Of a DNA stretch of 36,578 bases, positions 14,974-23,866 are shown piece after piece. The notes beneath the pieces are model-generated. The model saw only the letters and a list, made by a program, of their open reading frames with translations. It was not told where the DNA came from and searched no databases. A program made the translations under genes and the position numbers. This DNA is from Anoxybacteroides tepidamans. GTDB taxonomy: Bacteria; Bacillota; Bacilli; Bacillales; Anoxybacillaceae. Within the stretch, counting starts at the first letter, position 1. The number at the start of each line of letters is the position of its first letter. The DNA lies in NCBI RefSeq assembly GCF_014201465.1, contig NZ_JACHEP010000028.1, forward strand, positions 1-36,578. The letters run 5' to 3'.

Positions 14974-17924
14974 CCACCGCAAGTGAATGGAATGAATTAA
15001 ATCTTGTGGAAAAACGTTTGATTCATCAGCTTCAAGAGTTGGGCTATGAACATGTACCAGGCTCAGCTCTTGAAGCTGAACGGGGCTCATTAAGCGAAGT
15101 CATTTTAAAGGAACGGTTAAGGAAAGCGATTCAGCGGTTAAATCCATGGATAGATGAAAATAACCTTGCCCGCATCATTTACAATCTGACTCACATTGAA
15201 GCGACGGGTCTCATGCAAGCGAATGAAAAGTTTCATGAGATGCTTGTGAACTATATTTCGATTCAACAAGATTTAGGAAAAGGGAAAAAGAATCAAACCG
15301 TTAAATTAATTGATTTTGATAACCCTTATAACAACGAATTTCTTGTTGTTGACCAATTCCGTATTCAAGATGCAAGAGGCACGATTCGCCCTGACGTTGT
15401 GATTTTTGTGAATGGATTGCCTTTAGTCGTGGTTGAATGTAAAAGCCCGACGCTGCAAGAAGATGCGCAAATTTCGAAAGCGGTTAATCAATTGCGCCGC
15501 TATCAAGAAACGCATGAGCAACTGTTCTACTATAACCAGTTTATGATTGCGACAAGCAATTATCGTGCGAAAGCGGGAACGATTGGCGCTAAAGTGCAAC
15601 ATTACAGCGAGTGGAAAGACCCTTACCCAAGAACGGTACCTGAACTTGGCGACTCCCCGACGAAACAAGACATCTTAGTCGCGGGAATGTTAGCGAAAGA
15701 AAACTTGCTTGATTTGATTCAGAACTTCATTGTCTTTGAAGTCGACGGCGGTCGGGTGATTAAAAAGATTGCCCGTTATCAACAATTCCGTGCGGTCAAT
15801 AAAGCAATTCATCGCATTTTACATGCAAAAACACCGAAAGACCGCGGCGGGGTGATTTGGCATACACAAGGTTCAGGTAAATCGTTGACGATGTTATATT
15901 TAGCAGTAAAACTTAGAAGAATCAAAGAGTTGCAAAATCCAACGATTGTCGTTGTAACCGACCGTAAAGACTTGGATGACCAAATTACAAAAACATTCCG
16001 TAAGTGCGGCTTTCCTAATCCACAACAAGCGGAAAGCGTCAAAGACTTGAAAAGGTTATTACAGCAAGGCCCTGGTTCTACAATTATGACCCTTGTGCAA
16101 AAGTTCCAACCAGACAAGGATCAAGACGAGTATCCAGAGCTTTCGAGATCGGAAAATATCTTTGTATTAGTTGACGAGTCGCACCGTACGCAATACAAAG
16201 GTCTAGCGATGAACATGCGGAAAGGCTTACCGAATGCATGTTATCTTGGCTTTACAGGAACGCCAATCGATAAAGAAGATAAAAGTACAACAAGAACGTT
16301 TGGCTCTTATATTGATAAATATACCATTGAACAAGCTGTGGACGATGGAGCAACCGTTCCAATCTTCTACGAAGCTCGAATGGTCAACCTTCATTTGCAT
16401 GGCGACTCATTAGACCGTTTATTTGATCGTAAATTTAGTGAATATAGTGAAGAAGATCGTGAACGGATTAAAAAGAAATATGCCAAGGAAGAAGCGATCT
16501 TAGCCGCGCCGAGCCGCATTGGACAAATTGCGTTGGATATTGTGGAACACTTTGAAAATTATATCCTGCCAAACGGTTTTAAAGCACAAGTAGTGGCGGT
16601 GAACCGTGAAGCGGCAGCCATTTATAAACAAAAGCTAGATGAACTCATTAACGGAAAATATGAAACAGCATTAATTATTTCAACAGGTCCTGAAGATAAA
16701 AACAATGAACTATTAAAAGATTACTCACTGTCCCGTGAGGAGGAAAAACAGTTAATTGAACGGTTCAAAAAGCCATTTGAGGAAGACAAACTAGCGATTT
16801 TAATTGTTTGTGATAAACTCCTAACAGGTTTTGACGCTCCAATCGAACAAGTGATGTACTTAGATAAGCCTTTAAAAGAGCATAACCTACTTCAGGCAAT
16901 CGCTCGTACAAATCGTACATATGAAGGAAAAACCTATGGACTCATTGTGGACTACTTTGGGGTATCAAAATTCTTGGAGAAAGCTCTTGCGATTTTCTCT
17001 AAACAAGATATTCAAGGGGCGCTACTCCCGATTGAAAGCGAATTGCCGAAGTTGAAACAAGCCCACCGAAAAGCGATGAGCTTTTTTGATTACATCAATC
17101 GAGATAATGCTGACGCATGCGTTCAAGTATTAGAGCCTGAAGATGTGCGGCATGAGTTTGAAAAAGCGTTTAAAGAGTTTTCCAAACGAATGGATATGAT
17201 TTTACCGAACCCTGAAGCTTCTCCATATGTAGAAGACTTAAAGTTTTTAGGTAAAGTACGGCAAATGGCCAAAACGTTATATCGTGACGAGCAAATGGAC
17301 ATTTCCGAATGTGGCGAGAAGGTGAAACAACTTATTGCGGAGCATCTATATGCAGAATCTGTAGAAGTCATCCATGAACCAATTGATATTTTGTCCAATA
17401 AGTTTGATGAACGGCTAGAAAAAGCACCATCGAAAGAAGCACAGGCGGCGGAAATGGAACATGCGATCCGTCATGAAATTAAAGTGAAGCTGGAAGAAAA
17501 CCCTGTTTATTATACGTCACTAAAAGAAAAGCTAGAGCAACTAATCGAAGCAAGACGGAAAAAGATGCTGGATATTGCGGAGTTAGTAGAAAAATTGCGC
17601 AACATGGTCAATGAAATGCGAAACGTCAACCAACAAGCGCAAAATCTTGGGTTCACACGAGAACAATATCCGTTTTATCAATTGTTCCAACAGCTTCTTC
17701 CAGACGAAGAACATAAAGATGCGATCGATGCGTTGACACATCTCGTAACGGACATTATTGCCGAGGAAAGCCAAGTTATTGATTGGGTAAACAAAGAGGA
17801 TGTGAAACGTGAAATGCGGAAGAAAATTAAGAAGCAGCTGCGGGCAAGTGTGATTCCTAAAGATCAGTTAGAAAACATAACACAACAGATTATGTCATTA
17901 GCGATGGTTCATTATAAACGATAA
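14970..17924 (+). CDS. hsdR: Type I restriction-modification system, restriction subunit
   Basis: This 984-residue R subunit cleaves unmodified DNA after ATP-driven translocation. The N-terminal PD-(D/E)XK nuclease has Asp142 (RPDVVIFV), Glu156 and Lys158 (VVECKSP). The motor has Walker A TQGSGKS (299-305), the DEAD-type box DESH (402-405), then FTGTPI (motif III) and a later ARTNRTYEGK (motif VI). The C-terminal 250 residues are helical and charged, for contact with HsdM. The start is GTG at 14970 inside the hsdS stop (GTGA), with GAGGTGA eight bases earlier. All motifs look intact, so the system is probably active. Confidence 0.94.
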   Translation: MTTASEWNELNLVEKRLIHQLQELGYEHVPGSALEAERGSLSEVILKERLRKAIQRLNPWIDENNLARIIYNLTHIEATGLMQANEKFHEMLVNYISIQQDLGKGKKNQTVKLIDFDNPYNNEFLVVDQFRIQDARGTIRPDVVIFVNGLPLVVVECKSPTLQEDAQISKAVNQLRRYQETHEQLFYYNQFMIATSNYRAKAGTIGAKVQHYSEWKDPYPRTVPELGDSPTKQDILVAGMLAKENLLDLIQNFIVFEVDGGRVIKKIARYQQFRAVNKAIHRILHAKTPKDRGGVIWHTQGSGKSLTMLYLAVKLRRIKELQNPTIVVVTDRKDLDDQITKTFRKCGFPNPQQAESVKDLKRLLQQGPGSTIMTLVQKFQPDKDQDEYPELSRSENIFVLVDESHRTQYKGLAMNMRKGLPNACYLGFTGTPIDKEDKSTTRTFGSYIDKYTIEQAVDDGATVPIFYEARMVNLHLHGDSLDRLFDRKFSEYSEEDRERIKKKYAKEEAILAAPSRIGQIALDIVEHFENYILPNGFKAQVVAVNREAAAIYKQKLDELINGKYETALIISTGPEDKNNELLKDYSLSREEEKQLIERFKKPFEEDKLAILIVCDKLLTGFDAPIEQVMYLDKPLKEHNLLQAIARTNRTYEGKTYGLIVDYFGVSKFLEKALAIFSKQDIQGALLPIESELPKLKQAHRKAMSFFDYINRDNADACVQVLEPEDVRHEFEKAFKEFSKRMDMILPNPEASPYVEDLKFLGKVRQMAKTLYRDEQMDISECGEKVKQLIAEHLYAESVEVIHEPIDILSNKFDERLEKAPSKEAQAAEMEHAIRHEIKVKLEENPVYYTSLKEKLEQLIEARRKKMLDIAELVEKLRNMVNEMRNVNQQAQNLGFTREQYPFYQLFQQLLPDEEHKDAIDALTHLVTDIIAEESQVIDWVNKEDVKREMRKKIKKQLRASVIPKDQLENITQQIMSLAMVHYKR

Positions 17925-17952
17925 AGCCTCCCACCAATCTAAGGGAGGCTTT
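17923..17952. terminator. Bidirectional terminator after hsdR
   Basis: AAAGCCTCCC (17923-17932) and GGGAGGCTTT (17943-17952) form a perfect ten-base stem over a ten-base loop, serving hsdR and the convergent metallopeptidase gene. Confidence 0.8.
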
Positions 17953-17958
17953 CGTCAT

Positions 17959-18687
17959 CTATAACGTTAATGTTGGACCATTTACACGCAACCATTCTTT
18001 TCTTTGTTCATAGTCCGACATGACAGATTTAATAAAACGCCAAAAATCATTGGAGTGATTTGGATATTTAATATGCGCTAATTCATGCACTAATAAATAA
18101 TCGATAATCGGCACGGGCGCCATCATAATTCTCCAGTTTAAATAAATGGCTCCCTCATTTGTACATGTTCCCCAGCGCATTTTTTGTTCTTTTAATTTAA
18201 TTTTAGTAGGAGTTACCCCCATCTTAGGGCAATACACTTTTAAGCGTTCCTGTAGTTTCATTTCCCCATGTTGAATGTACCAATCTTTGAAAGCATGTTG
18301 TAAACTAGCGATTCGCTCTTTTTCTGTGAAACGCAGTGGCACCGTGGCAATAAATTTACCTTGTTTAAACATAAGAGCTGGCTTTGTAACTTCTTCGCTT
18401 TTATATACTTTTAATCGATAGTGACGCCCTAAATAAGCAAATTTCTCCCCACTTACAAATTCTTTTGGAGCGGGGGGATCAGAAATTTGATTTAACGCCT
18501 GCCATTTATCAATAATCCATGGGGCTTTTTTATAAAGGATAGAATCTAAAAGTGTAGGCTCTATCCCCTCAGGAGCTACTACTTTTACTCCCTCCAACCA
18601 TTCAACAGATATCGTCACATCCCGCTTTTCTGGCTTATACTCTACTGCATAATCTATCGTTGTCCTGCCATATTGAAAGCTAGGCAT
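17959..18687 (-). CDS. YgjP-like zinc metallopeptidase-domain protein (DUF45 / M48-like)
   Basis: This 242-residue protein ends in a zincin domain: His201-Glu202-Leu-Ala-His205 (LLVHELAHIKYPNHS) with His211 as the likely third ligand, and RWGTCTNEGAIYLNWRIMMA just before it, the YgjP/WLM signature. Such genes often sit next to type I restriction operons, as here, where it is convergent with hsdR and shares its terminator. The function is unknown; a protease or a nucleic-acid-repair protease role (SprT/WLM relatives) is possible. AAGGAG lies 11 bases before the ATG. No signal peptide is seen, so it is cytoplasmic. Confidence 0.85.
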   Translation of the reverse strand: MPSFQYGRTTIDYAVEYKPEKRDVTISVEWLEGVKVVAPEGIEPTLLDSILYKKAPWIIDKWQALNQISDPPAPKEFVSGEKFAYLGRHYRLKVYKSEEVTKPALMFKQGKFIATVPLRFTEKERIASLQHAFKDWYIQHGEMKLQERLKVYCPKMGVTPTKIKLKEQKMRWGTCTNEGAIYLNWRIMMAPVPIIDYLLVHELAHIKYPNHSNDFWRFIKSVMSDYEQRKEWLRVNGPTLTL

Positions 18688-18884
18688 ATAAATACATACT
18701 CCTTTTGTTCTTTTGACTGTCTCCTATTTTATCCTTCAGAAAACAAAAGGTCAATCGGTGAACTAGTAATTTAAAAAAGAGGGAGAGGGAATCGTGCGTT
18801 AGAGACTTTATGCCGAATGACAAAAATTACTCCAAAGCATCCAGAAATATGCCTGCACTTAAGTTTTTGAGGTTACTTTTCTGT

Positions 18885-18894
18885 TATAATCGTT
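18885..18894 (+). promoter_or_regulatory. Extended -10 promoter upstream of the small decayed gene
   Basis: TGTTATAAT is a consensus extended -10 element. The leader it drives is interrupted 45 bases later by the 260-bp element at 18939-19198, after which a small gene with a good binding site starts at 19251. Between 18688 and this site nothing else is seen. Confidence 0.45.
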
Positions 18895-18938
18895 ATATAT
18901 ACGTTTTAACAGAAACATAGCTATGTTAAAGTTAGATG

Positions 18939-19198
18939 TGTATTTGCTAATTGAATTTTGAGCCACTCCGATTACATCCTTGTGAGCCACTTAAAAATTG
19001 ACAAATGGTAAATCTGGGGCGTCTTGACATGGAGCCTCTAGAGGCATGATTTCACTCGAAAGGCGACACATCAAGGTGTTTCGATAGGCAGCAAGCCTAT
19101 CATGCCTCTCACTCCATATCAAGACGGTGTTTTCGCAGGAAATGGAGTGGCTCACGTTTTTACGAGCGAAGTGGCTCAATTTTATGTTAGCAAAAACA
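18939..19198. mobile_element. 260-bp non-autonomous element with IS21-like ends (MITE-like)
   Basis: The two ends are inverted copies of one design: TGT(A/T)TTTGCTAA, eight variable bases, TTGAGCCACT, then 14 bases, then GTGAGCCACT. The spacing between the two GAGCCACT boxes is identical (24-base period) at both ends, which is the arrangement of IS21-family transposase-binding repeats, and the outer bases are TG...CA as in that family. The flanks are GATG on both sides (18935-18938 and 19199-19202), a likely 4-bp target duplication. There is no transposase inside. The interior is strongly folded (see the feature at 19020-19126). It sits in the leader of a small decayed gene. Confidence 0.75.
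19020..19126. repeat. Nested inverted repeats forming a three-way junction inside the 260-bp element
   Basis: CGTCTTGACATGGAG (19020-19034) pairs with CTCCATATCAAGACG (19112-19126), one mismatch. Inside, AGAGGCATGAT (19040-19050) pairs with ATCATGCCTCT (19099-19109), and within that two side hairpins are possible: TCGAAA/TTTCGA (19056-19061 with 19079-19084) and ATAGGC/GCCTAT (19084-19089 with 19095-19100). The result is a long stem closing two small hairpins, in DNA or RNA. Confidence 0.75.
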
Positions 19199-19250
19199 GA
19201 TGTTGATTTCTTATGGTTTTTATTAAACGGTTATTATCAAAGGTGATCTG

Positions 19251-19425
19251 ATGAAAAAATGGTTTAAGCAACTTCGCGCTCGACGAAAAATACAAAACTG
19301 CATTTTATTGGTTCATCACCACAACATGTACTTGACAAGCGGGGGATTTTCTTGAGCCGCCGTGTACGAAAAATCTGATTTACTGATTTTTCCTTATAAG
19401 TACAAAGAAGGCGTGTTCTGAAATA
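19251..19425 (+). pseudogene. Small basic protein gene, interrupted by an in-frame TGA
   Basis: An ATG at 19251 follows AAAGGTGATCTG and opens a 34-residue frame (MKKWFKQLRARRKIQNC, then LLVHHHNMYLTS) that stops at TGA 19353. The same frame goes on past the stop as AAVYEKSDLLIFPYKYKEG to a second TGA near 19420. A related stretch (HHNMCLTN, then GYEKSYRF) occurs at 31310-31380, so this is probably one small gene family with a nonsense change here. The protein is basic and has no known domain that I recognise. The remainder of the gap up to 19458 holds nothing else. Confidence 0.4.
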
Positions 19426-19458
19426 GTCAAGTACAACTTTCTGTGAAGAGCCAAAAAT

Positions 19459-21579
19459 ATGGATTTTTTAATTTATTTCGGTGTTGGAGGTTTAGATAAG
19501 GTGAGCTCACAATATAAGGACTTTAAAATCCTAGAAAATCTAGTGCAAAAGGAGAAGAAATTTTTTTCTTATTTTGAAAAATTACTTCAGGAAAATGGAG
19601 TTAGGTACGTCGTTGAGATTCTAAAAAATATAGGAATTGGAGTCAATGTTTATAATAATAGCCGTAGTAATAAATTGTATGAACGAATAATACAAAAACT
19701 AAGAGAAGTAGCTGAAAAAGAAGATTTAAAACTAGTGGAGGAATTTGAGTTTCAAATATCTATATTAAATCTTCTGTTTTCCTCTTTTTACAATCAGAAA
19801 ATATATAAAGAAATTAACTCTGAACCAAACGAATTTACTCTATATGGCTCAATAATAGCATTGGAGTTACTACTACGAGTAATAAAAGATCAAGTGTTTA
19901 ATAATGGGAAAAATCGAGCATTATATCCTTTTGAAATAACAATAGACAGAAATTACGGAAGAAAAATCAAAAATATTACAAAAATGTCCCCAAATGATCA
20001 AGTAGAGTTTATTGAATTAGTTACACAATCCTCTTCGAAAGTAATTGCTTTTCTGCAATTTTATTTATGTACTGGCATCGAAGAAATCGAAATTAATGAA
20101 GAAATACCAGTTGAGGTAATATATAAACTTTTGGATCATTATAGGCTAATTGATATACGCACTATTATTTATGATTTGTTTGAAGATTGGAAATTTAATC
20201 AATACAATATTAGCGTAAATGGAAAAGAAATTTCTGTTTTTCCTGTGGATAAAGATGAATACAAAGCAAAAAGGATATCTCTGAATCGATTCGATTTATT
20301 AAGATACAAATTTATGTATAGGCAGAATCGAGCAACAGATATTGATCATAATTCGAAGTTTCTTCCACCAAAGCAGTTTATTGATGAAATTGAAGTAACG
20401 GATTCGATAATTGCAGCACAATTATTTTTTAGTAATGATCTAGATGAGTTATGTGAGAAGGTAATTAAAGATGAGGAAGGGAAGGAAAAAGGTAAAGAAA
20501 GAGTTCCTTTAAATTGTTGGATTAGAGCTTATAATCTTATCCGCAAAGAGTGTGAAACATTTCTTACTAGCTCTCTATTTCCTGATAGTTTTTCTTTAAA
20601 TAAATGGTGTCTTGTTAAAAGTAAAGATGATTGGATAGAATTATTCACTAAATATGGAATTCCGAGAGATAAAGCTTCTATTATTATAAAGTATTTGACG
20701 TTTACAAGAGATTCCATAGATTTTTTTGATTGTCCATTTGTAAAAATAAAAGATCGGCTAATATTAATTCCTTCTTTGTGCGCGAGAATATCAGCATCAA
20801 CCTCCATTATTTCTAATCTATCGAAGAATGATTTTAATATTTCTTTTAAAGGTGATAATTTTGAAAAAACCGTCCGTTCTGCTGTAGAAGAAAAAGGAAT
20901 AGAACCAAAAAAGCTTTATTCAATAGTGAAAAAGGAAGAAAACAAAACTGATGAATATGAATGTGATATTGCGTTTTACCTTGGAAAAGATTTGTATCTA
21001 TGTGAATGCAAAGCATTTATTCAACCAAAAACATCTAGAGGTTTTTTCGAATTAGAGCATAAGAAGAAGGAAGCGTTAGCACAGTTTAAAAGAATAAGTA
21101 CTTATTATGAAGAAAATATAAAAGTTGTAAACAAAGAATTAGGTATGAATGAATATAAAAAACCTAAAAATGTTTACAAGATATTAATTATTACGCCAAT
21201 GTTAGGAAAAGAAGAACAGATAGATGAAACAACATTTATAGTTGATGCTTCAGCATTTAAAAGTTTCCTAGATAGGCAAAAACCTGCCCTAATCTTTAAT
21301 AATAAAAAATATGAACTAAGGAATACTCGTTTTGACCAATTATTTGATGGGGGGATATCTTCAAAAAAACTGATTAATTATTTAAAAAATCCACCATTAA
21401 TAGCTTTACAGAAGATAAGGCATTATTTTGTAGAACAGCAAGTCCCAATAGGCGATTATACTTTAAATAAATTATATTCATTAAAGTTGTTTGATGATTT
21501 TGTGACTTATAAAAACGATAACAATGATAATCTCATTAAGTTAATTAAATATATTCAGGATTTATATTCAAAAGCATAG
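19459..21579 (+). CDS. Large uncharacterised protein with a PD-(D/E)XK nuclease core
   Basis: This is a 706-residue soluble protein that I do not recognise as a named family. Residues 1-450 look mostly helical. Near residue 465 a restriction-endonuclease-like core begins: GDNFEK (Glu469 in the first helix), then Asp503 in ECDIAFYLG and Glu516-x-Lys518 in LYLCECKAF, the full E-D-ExK set. About 190 residues follow. The gene is more AT-rich than its neighbours and lies next to a type I restriction system and mobile elements, which suggests horizontal transfer and a defence or DNA-processing role; that is inference. The ATG at 19459 has only a weak binding site; GTG 19501 has GGAGG ten bases upstream and would give 692 residues. 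Confidence 0.75.
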   Translation: MDFLIYFGVGGLDKVSSQYKDFKILENLVQKEKKFFSYFEKLLQENGVRYVVEILKNIGIGVNVYNNSRSNKLYERIIQKLREVAEKEDLKLVEEFEFQISILNLLFSSFYNQKIYKEINSEPNEFTLYGSIIALELLLRVIKDQVFNNGKNRALYPFEITIDRNYGRKIKNITKMSPNDQVEFIELVTQSSSKVIAFLQFYLCTGIEEIEINEEIPVEVIYKLLDHYRLIDIRTIIYDLFEDWKFNQYNISVNGKEISVFPVDKDEYKAKRISLNRFDLLRYKFMYRQNRATDIDHNSKFLPPKQFIDEIEVTDSIIAAQLFFSNDLDELCEKVIKDEEGKEKGKERVPLNCWIRAYNLIRKECETFLTSSLFPDSFSLNKWCLVKSKDDWIELFTKYGIPRDKASIIIKYLTFTRDSIDFFDCPFVKIKDRLILIPSLCARISASTSIISNLSKNDFNISFKGDNFEKTVRSAVEEKGIEPKKLYSIVKKEENKTDEYECDIAFYLGKDLYLCECKAFIQPKTSRGFFELEHKKKEALAQFKRISTYYEENIKVVNKELGMNEYKKPKNVYKILIITPMLGKEEQIDETTFIVDASAFKSFLDRQKPALIFNNKKYELRNTRFDQLFDGGISSKKLINYLKNPPLIALQKIRHYFVEQQVPIGDYTLNKLYSLKLFDDFVTYKNDNNDNLIKLIKYIQDLYSKA

Positions 21580-21697
21580 GTGTATGGGATATTAATTTTA
21601 ATATTACGAAAAAAATTGTATTGATTATATTTATTGATTATATTGGATAGATAAAAGAATCGGCATTAAGGTACTCTTATTGTTTAAAATGTTAAAA

Positions 21698-23584
21698 CTC
21701 ATATTTCGCACCTTGGTAAAGCGGAGCGAGAGGATTTTTTATTCGTTTTTTTAGAAAAATTTTTAAACCAACACCACTAGTGATGACATCCTTTTTTTAC
21801 CATCGCTAGTTGTTCCTTATTTCATCAGACGTAAATACTCTCGTCCATCCCTAATCCTTGCAGAATCCTTCGCTGCTCGTACGTGAGCGGTTGGCCTAAT
21901 GCGCGTTGGATTCGTCCATCCGGCAGTTCCAACAGGACGACTCTGACATACCAAAACAATTGAAAAATCGCTTGTCCAGTCGGTCGGGTCAGTTTCCGTC
22001 CTCCCGCCCCCTTTAATGGGTGTTCCGGGGTGATGAACTGACGCACTCGGCACTGGAAAACACAGTAAATCGCCAAGGCCAACAGAAACAAATCACCCAA
22101 TACCGCGACCCGTTCCGGTTTTTTTACGTAAATCTCATCTGTAAAGAACAGGGCTTTCAAGAAAGAGAAGTTCATTTCCACCGAGATTTGACCTTTATAC
22201 AACTTCAAGATCTCTTTCGCATCCATCGGTTGACCTTTCCATTCCTCCGGAACGGTCGTGACAAGGACAAAGCTAGACGCTTTCCGTCTCTCCTGTTCCC
22301 ACGCAGTTTGGTCGAATTCCACGTTCAAGCGAAGGGCGTACAGCGTCTCCATGTCCGGTTCCGCCCCTTTTTTCGGACGTCCACGCCGTTTTTTCGGGCG
22401 CACGATCGCTTCGACCGACGCCTCGACGCGATGGAACCGGAGACGAAGGGACGTCTTTAGAGACGCTAGGGCTTGTTCCGCATCTTCCCGGCACGAAAAC
22501 AGACGGCTTTCCCACTGGGTTTGTTTCTGCCGAAGAAGCTCTGCTTCTTGGTTTCGTTCTTTTTCGAGCGTCTTTCCTTTTCGTTGGTCGAGCGCGCTGG
22601 ATTCAACGACAATCAACCGAACCGAATGACCTTCGTACGTCGATGTCGTTTCCCACACCCGATACGTGGCTCCGTTTTTCTCCGCTAAGGAGAATGGCTC
22701 GCTCCACGGCGTGTCTTGGGCATCCGCTTCGGCGAGCGCGGTTTTGACGATCCGAAGCGAAGAAGGACCTCTTGTAATCAAAAAGGCGTTGGCGGCCTTC
22801 GTTTGCGCCAGTGTGTCTTTCGTCATGGCGGCAGAATCGGCAACATAAATCCATTCCTCTTCGATCTTCGCCTGCTTTAGCTGTTTCTGCACACGGGACA
22901 ACACCTCGGGATTCCACCTCTTATCCGGCAGGTTGCCGTCGTGTACATCGCCATAAAACGGAATGCCATCCTCGTTGCCAATCAGCCCAAATCCGATCTG
23001 CTTTTGCCAACGATGATGCCGATTGTAGCCATGCGTAATCTGCAAGGCATCCGGTGAGGCCGATTCATACGTACCGTAAACCGATACATCGGTCGTATCG
23101 GCATGGAACACCCGAAGAGGGATGCCTTCTTTCTTGTAAATTTGCACGAGACAGGCCGAAAGAACCGCGTGGATATTGGCGTCGTACAGTCGATCCAGAT
23201 GGCGGGCGATCGCATCGTCGTTGAACCAAGAAGGGGAAAGCCCTGGCCGGATCAGCTTAGGCAAATCGATGTCATGCGCCCATCGTTCCATATGAACGAG
23301 TGCTTGCCGACCGCTCAACATATCCAAGGTGAGCAGCCAGACCACATCGCTGGCTCGGGTTTGGCATTGAGGATTCACAGGAACAAGACGGTCGATCAAC
23401 GCAGGGAGACCAAGATCCTTGAAAATGGTGCTTATTATATTCAAATAGGAATTTTCATAAATGGCACGGATTTGAATGCTCATGATGTAGCAACTCCTTT
23501 GTTTTCCTTGTGTTTCAAGGATTCATTATGACATGAAGATAAGAGAATAATCCCGATTTTTGTCGAGAGGGTGCGAAATGTAAG
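21698..23584 (-). mobile_element. Insertion sequence, IS1634-type (IS4 superfamily)
   Basis: One intact transposase gene is flanked by short imperfect inverted repeats, CTCATATTTCGCACC (21698-21712) and, on the other strand, CTTACATTTCGCACC (23570-23584), differing at two positions. The total is about 1.9 kb. I find no convincing target duplication at these ends, so the exact borders may be a few bases off. The left flank (21580-21697) and right flank (23585-23690) hold no gene. Confidence 0.75.
21825..23483 (-). CDS. IS1634-family DDE transposase
   Basis: This 552-residue transposase appears complete. The DDE residues are probably Asp129 or Asp132 (VFHADTTDVSVYG), Asp216 (WIYVADSAAM) and Glu435 (YKGQISVEMNFSFLK), the last in a Y-x2-Q-x3-E-x6-K arrangement like the IS4-superfamily YREK box with Gln in place of Arg. 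A basic stretch RPKKRRGRPKK near residue 365 lies in the insertion between the second Asp and Glu. It is the only gene of the element and is intact, so the element may still move. Confidence 0.9.
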   Translation of the reverse strand: MSIQIRAIYENSYLNIISTIFKDLGLPALIDRLVPVNPQCQTRASDVVWLLTLDMLSGRQALVHMERWAHDIDLPKLIRPGLSPSWFNDDAIARHLDRLYDANIHAVLSACLVQIYKKEGIPLRVFHADTTDVSVYGTYESASPDALQITHGYNRHHRWQKQIGFGLIGNEDGIPFYGDVHDGNLPDKRWNPEVLSRVQKQLKQAKIEEEWIYVADSAAMTKDTLAQTKAANAFLITRGPSSLRIVKTALAEADAQDTPWSEPFSLAEKNGATYRVWETTSTYEGHSVRLIVVESSALDQRKGKTLEKERNQEAELLRQKQTQWESRLFSCREDAEQALASLKTSLRLRFHRVEASVEAIVRPKKRRGRPKKGAEPDMETLYALRLNVEFDQTAWEQERRKASSFVLVTTVPEEWKGQPMDAKEILKLYKGQISVEMNFSFLKALFFTDEIYVKKPERVAVLGDLFLLALAIYCVFQCRVRQFITPEHPLKGAGGRKLTRPTGQAIFQLFWYVRVVLLELPDGRIQRALGQPLTYEQRRILQGLGMDESIYV

Positions 23585-23693
23585 ATACAATTGACAAATC
23601 ATTGAAGCTTTATTGTATTCGTCACGAGCCGACAGGGGAAGCGGATGAAAGCATAACAAATATTGCTGAATGTACAATCGATAATAAAACAGG

Positions 23694-23722
23694 ACGTGTC
23701 TAAACCGCAGGCACGTTTTTTA
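23694..23722 (+). terminator. Orphan terminator right of the insertion sequence
   Basis: CGTGTC (23695-23700) pairs with GGCACG (23710-23715) and is followed by six Ts. No gene on the plus strand ends before it now, so it is probably left over from a gene displaced when the insertion sequence came in. Confidence 0.55.
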
Positions 23723-23783
23723 TGTTTTTTCAACAATTTTATGTATTTTGTTTACTAATCAACAAATCGCTTCCATTTAACGA

Positions 23784-23811
23784 TTGAAGGGCTATTGAAC
23801 TTCTTTATAAT
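23784..23811 (+). promoter_or_regulatory. Promoter of the alcohol dehydrogenase gene
   Basis: TTGAAG (23784-23789), 16 bases, TATAAT (23806-23811). The same geometry and similar flanking sequence occur before the MFS remnant at 29803-29830, and the operator-like site follows directly. Confidence 0.65.
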
Positions 23812-23814
23812 AAT

Positions 23815-23845
23815 AAACAGATGTTCATTAACTATTAAATTGACG
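23815..23845 (+). promoter_or_regulatory. Operator-like site before the alcohol dehydrogenase (copy A)
   Basis: AACAGATGTTCATTAAC just after the -10 box matches sites at 26411-26446 and 29830-29867 (shared pattern ACAKATRTYYWTTAA). It is probably bound by the TetR-family protein encoded at 25820-26368; that link is inferred from the copy in the tetR promoter. Confidence 0.5.
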
Positions 23846-23866
23846 ATGAAAGGAAAGGTGGACGGT

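Noticed and set aside
19327-19435. TGTACTTGAC ... GTCAAGTACA, a 10-base inverted repeat 109 bases apart, as a second small mobile element
   Set aside because: No target duplication is visible, and the left arm lies in the coding-like stretch shared with 31310.
22020-22460. Plus-strand open frame of 146 codons
   Set aside because: It lies wholly inside the transposase gene on the other strand and has no binding site.
21690-23592. Target-site duplication of the IS1634-type element
   Set aside because: The bases flanking the best inverted repeats (TTAAAA left, ATACAA right) do not match well enough.
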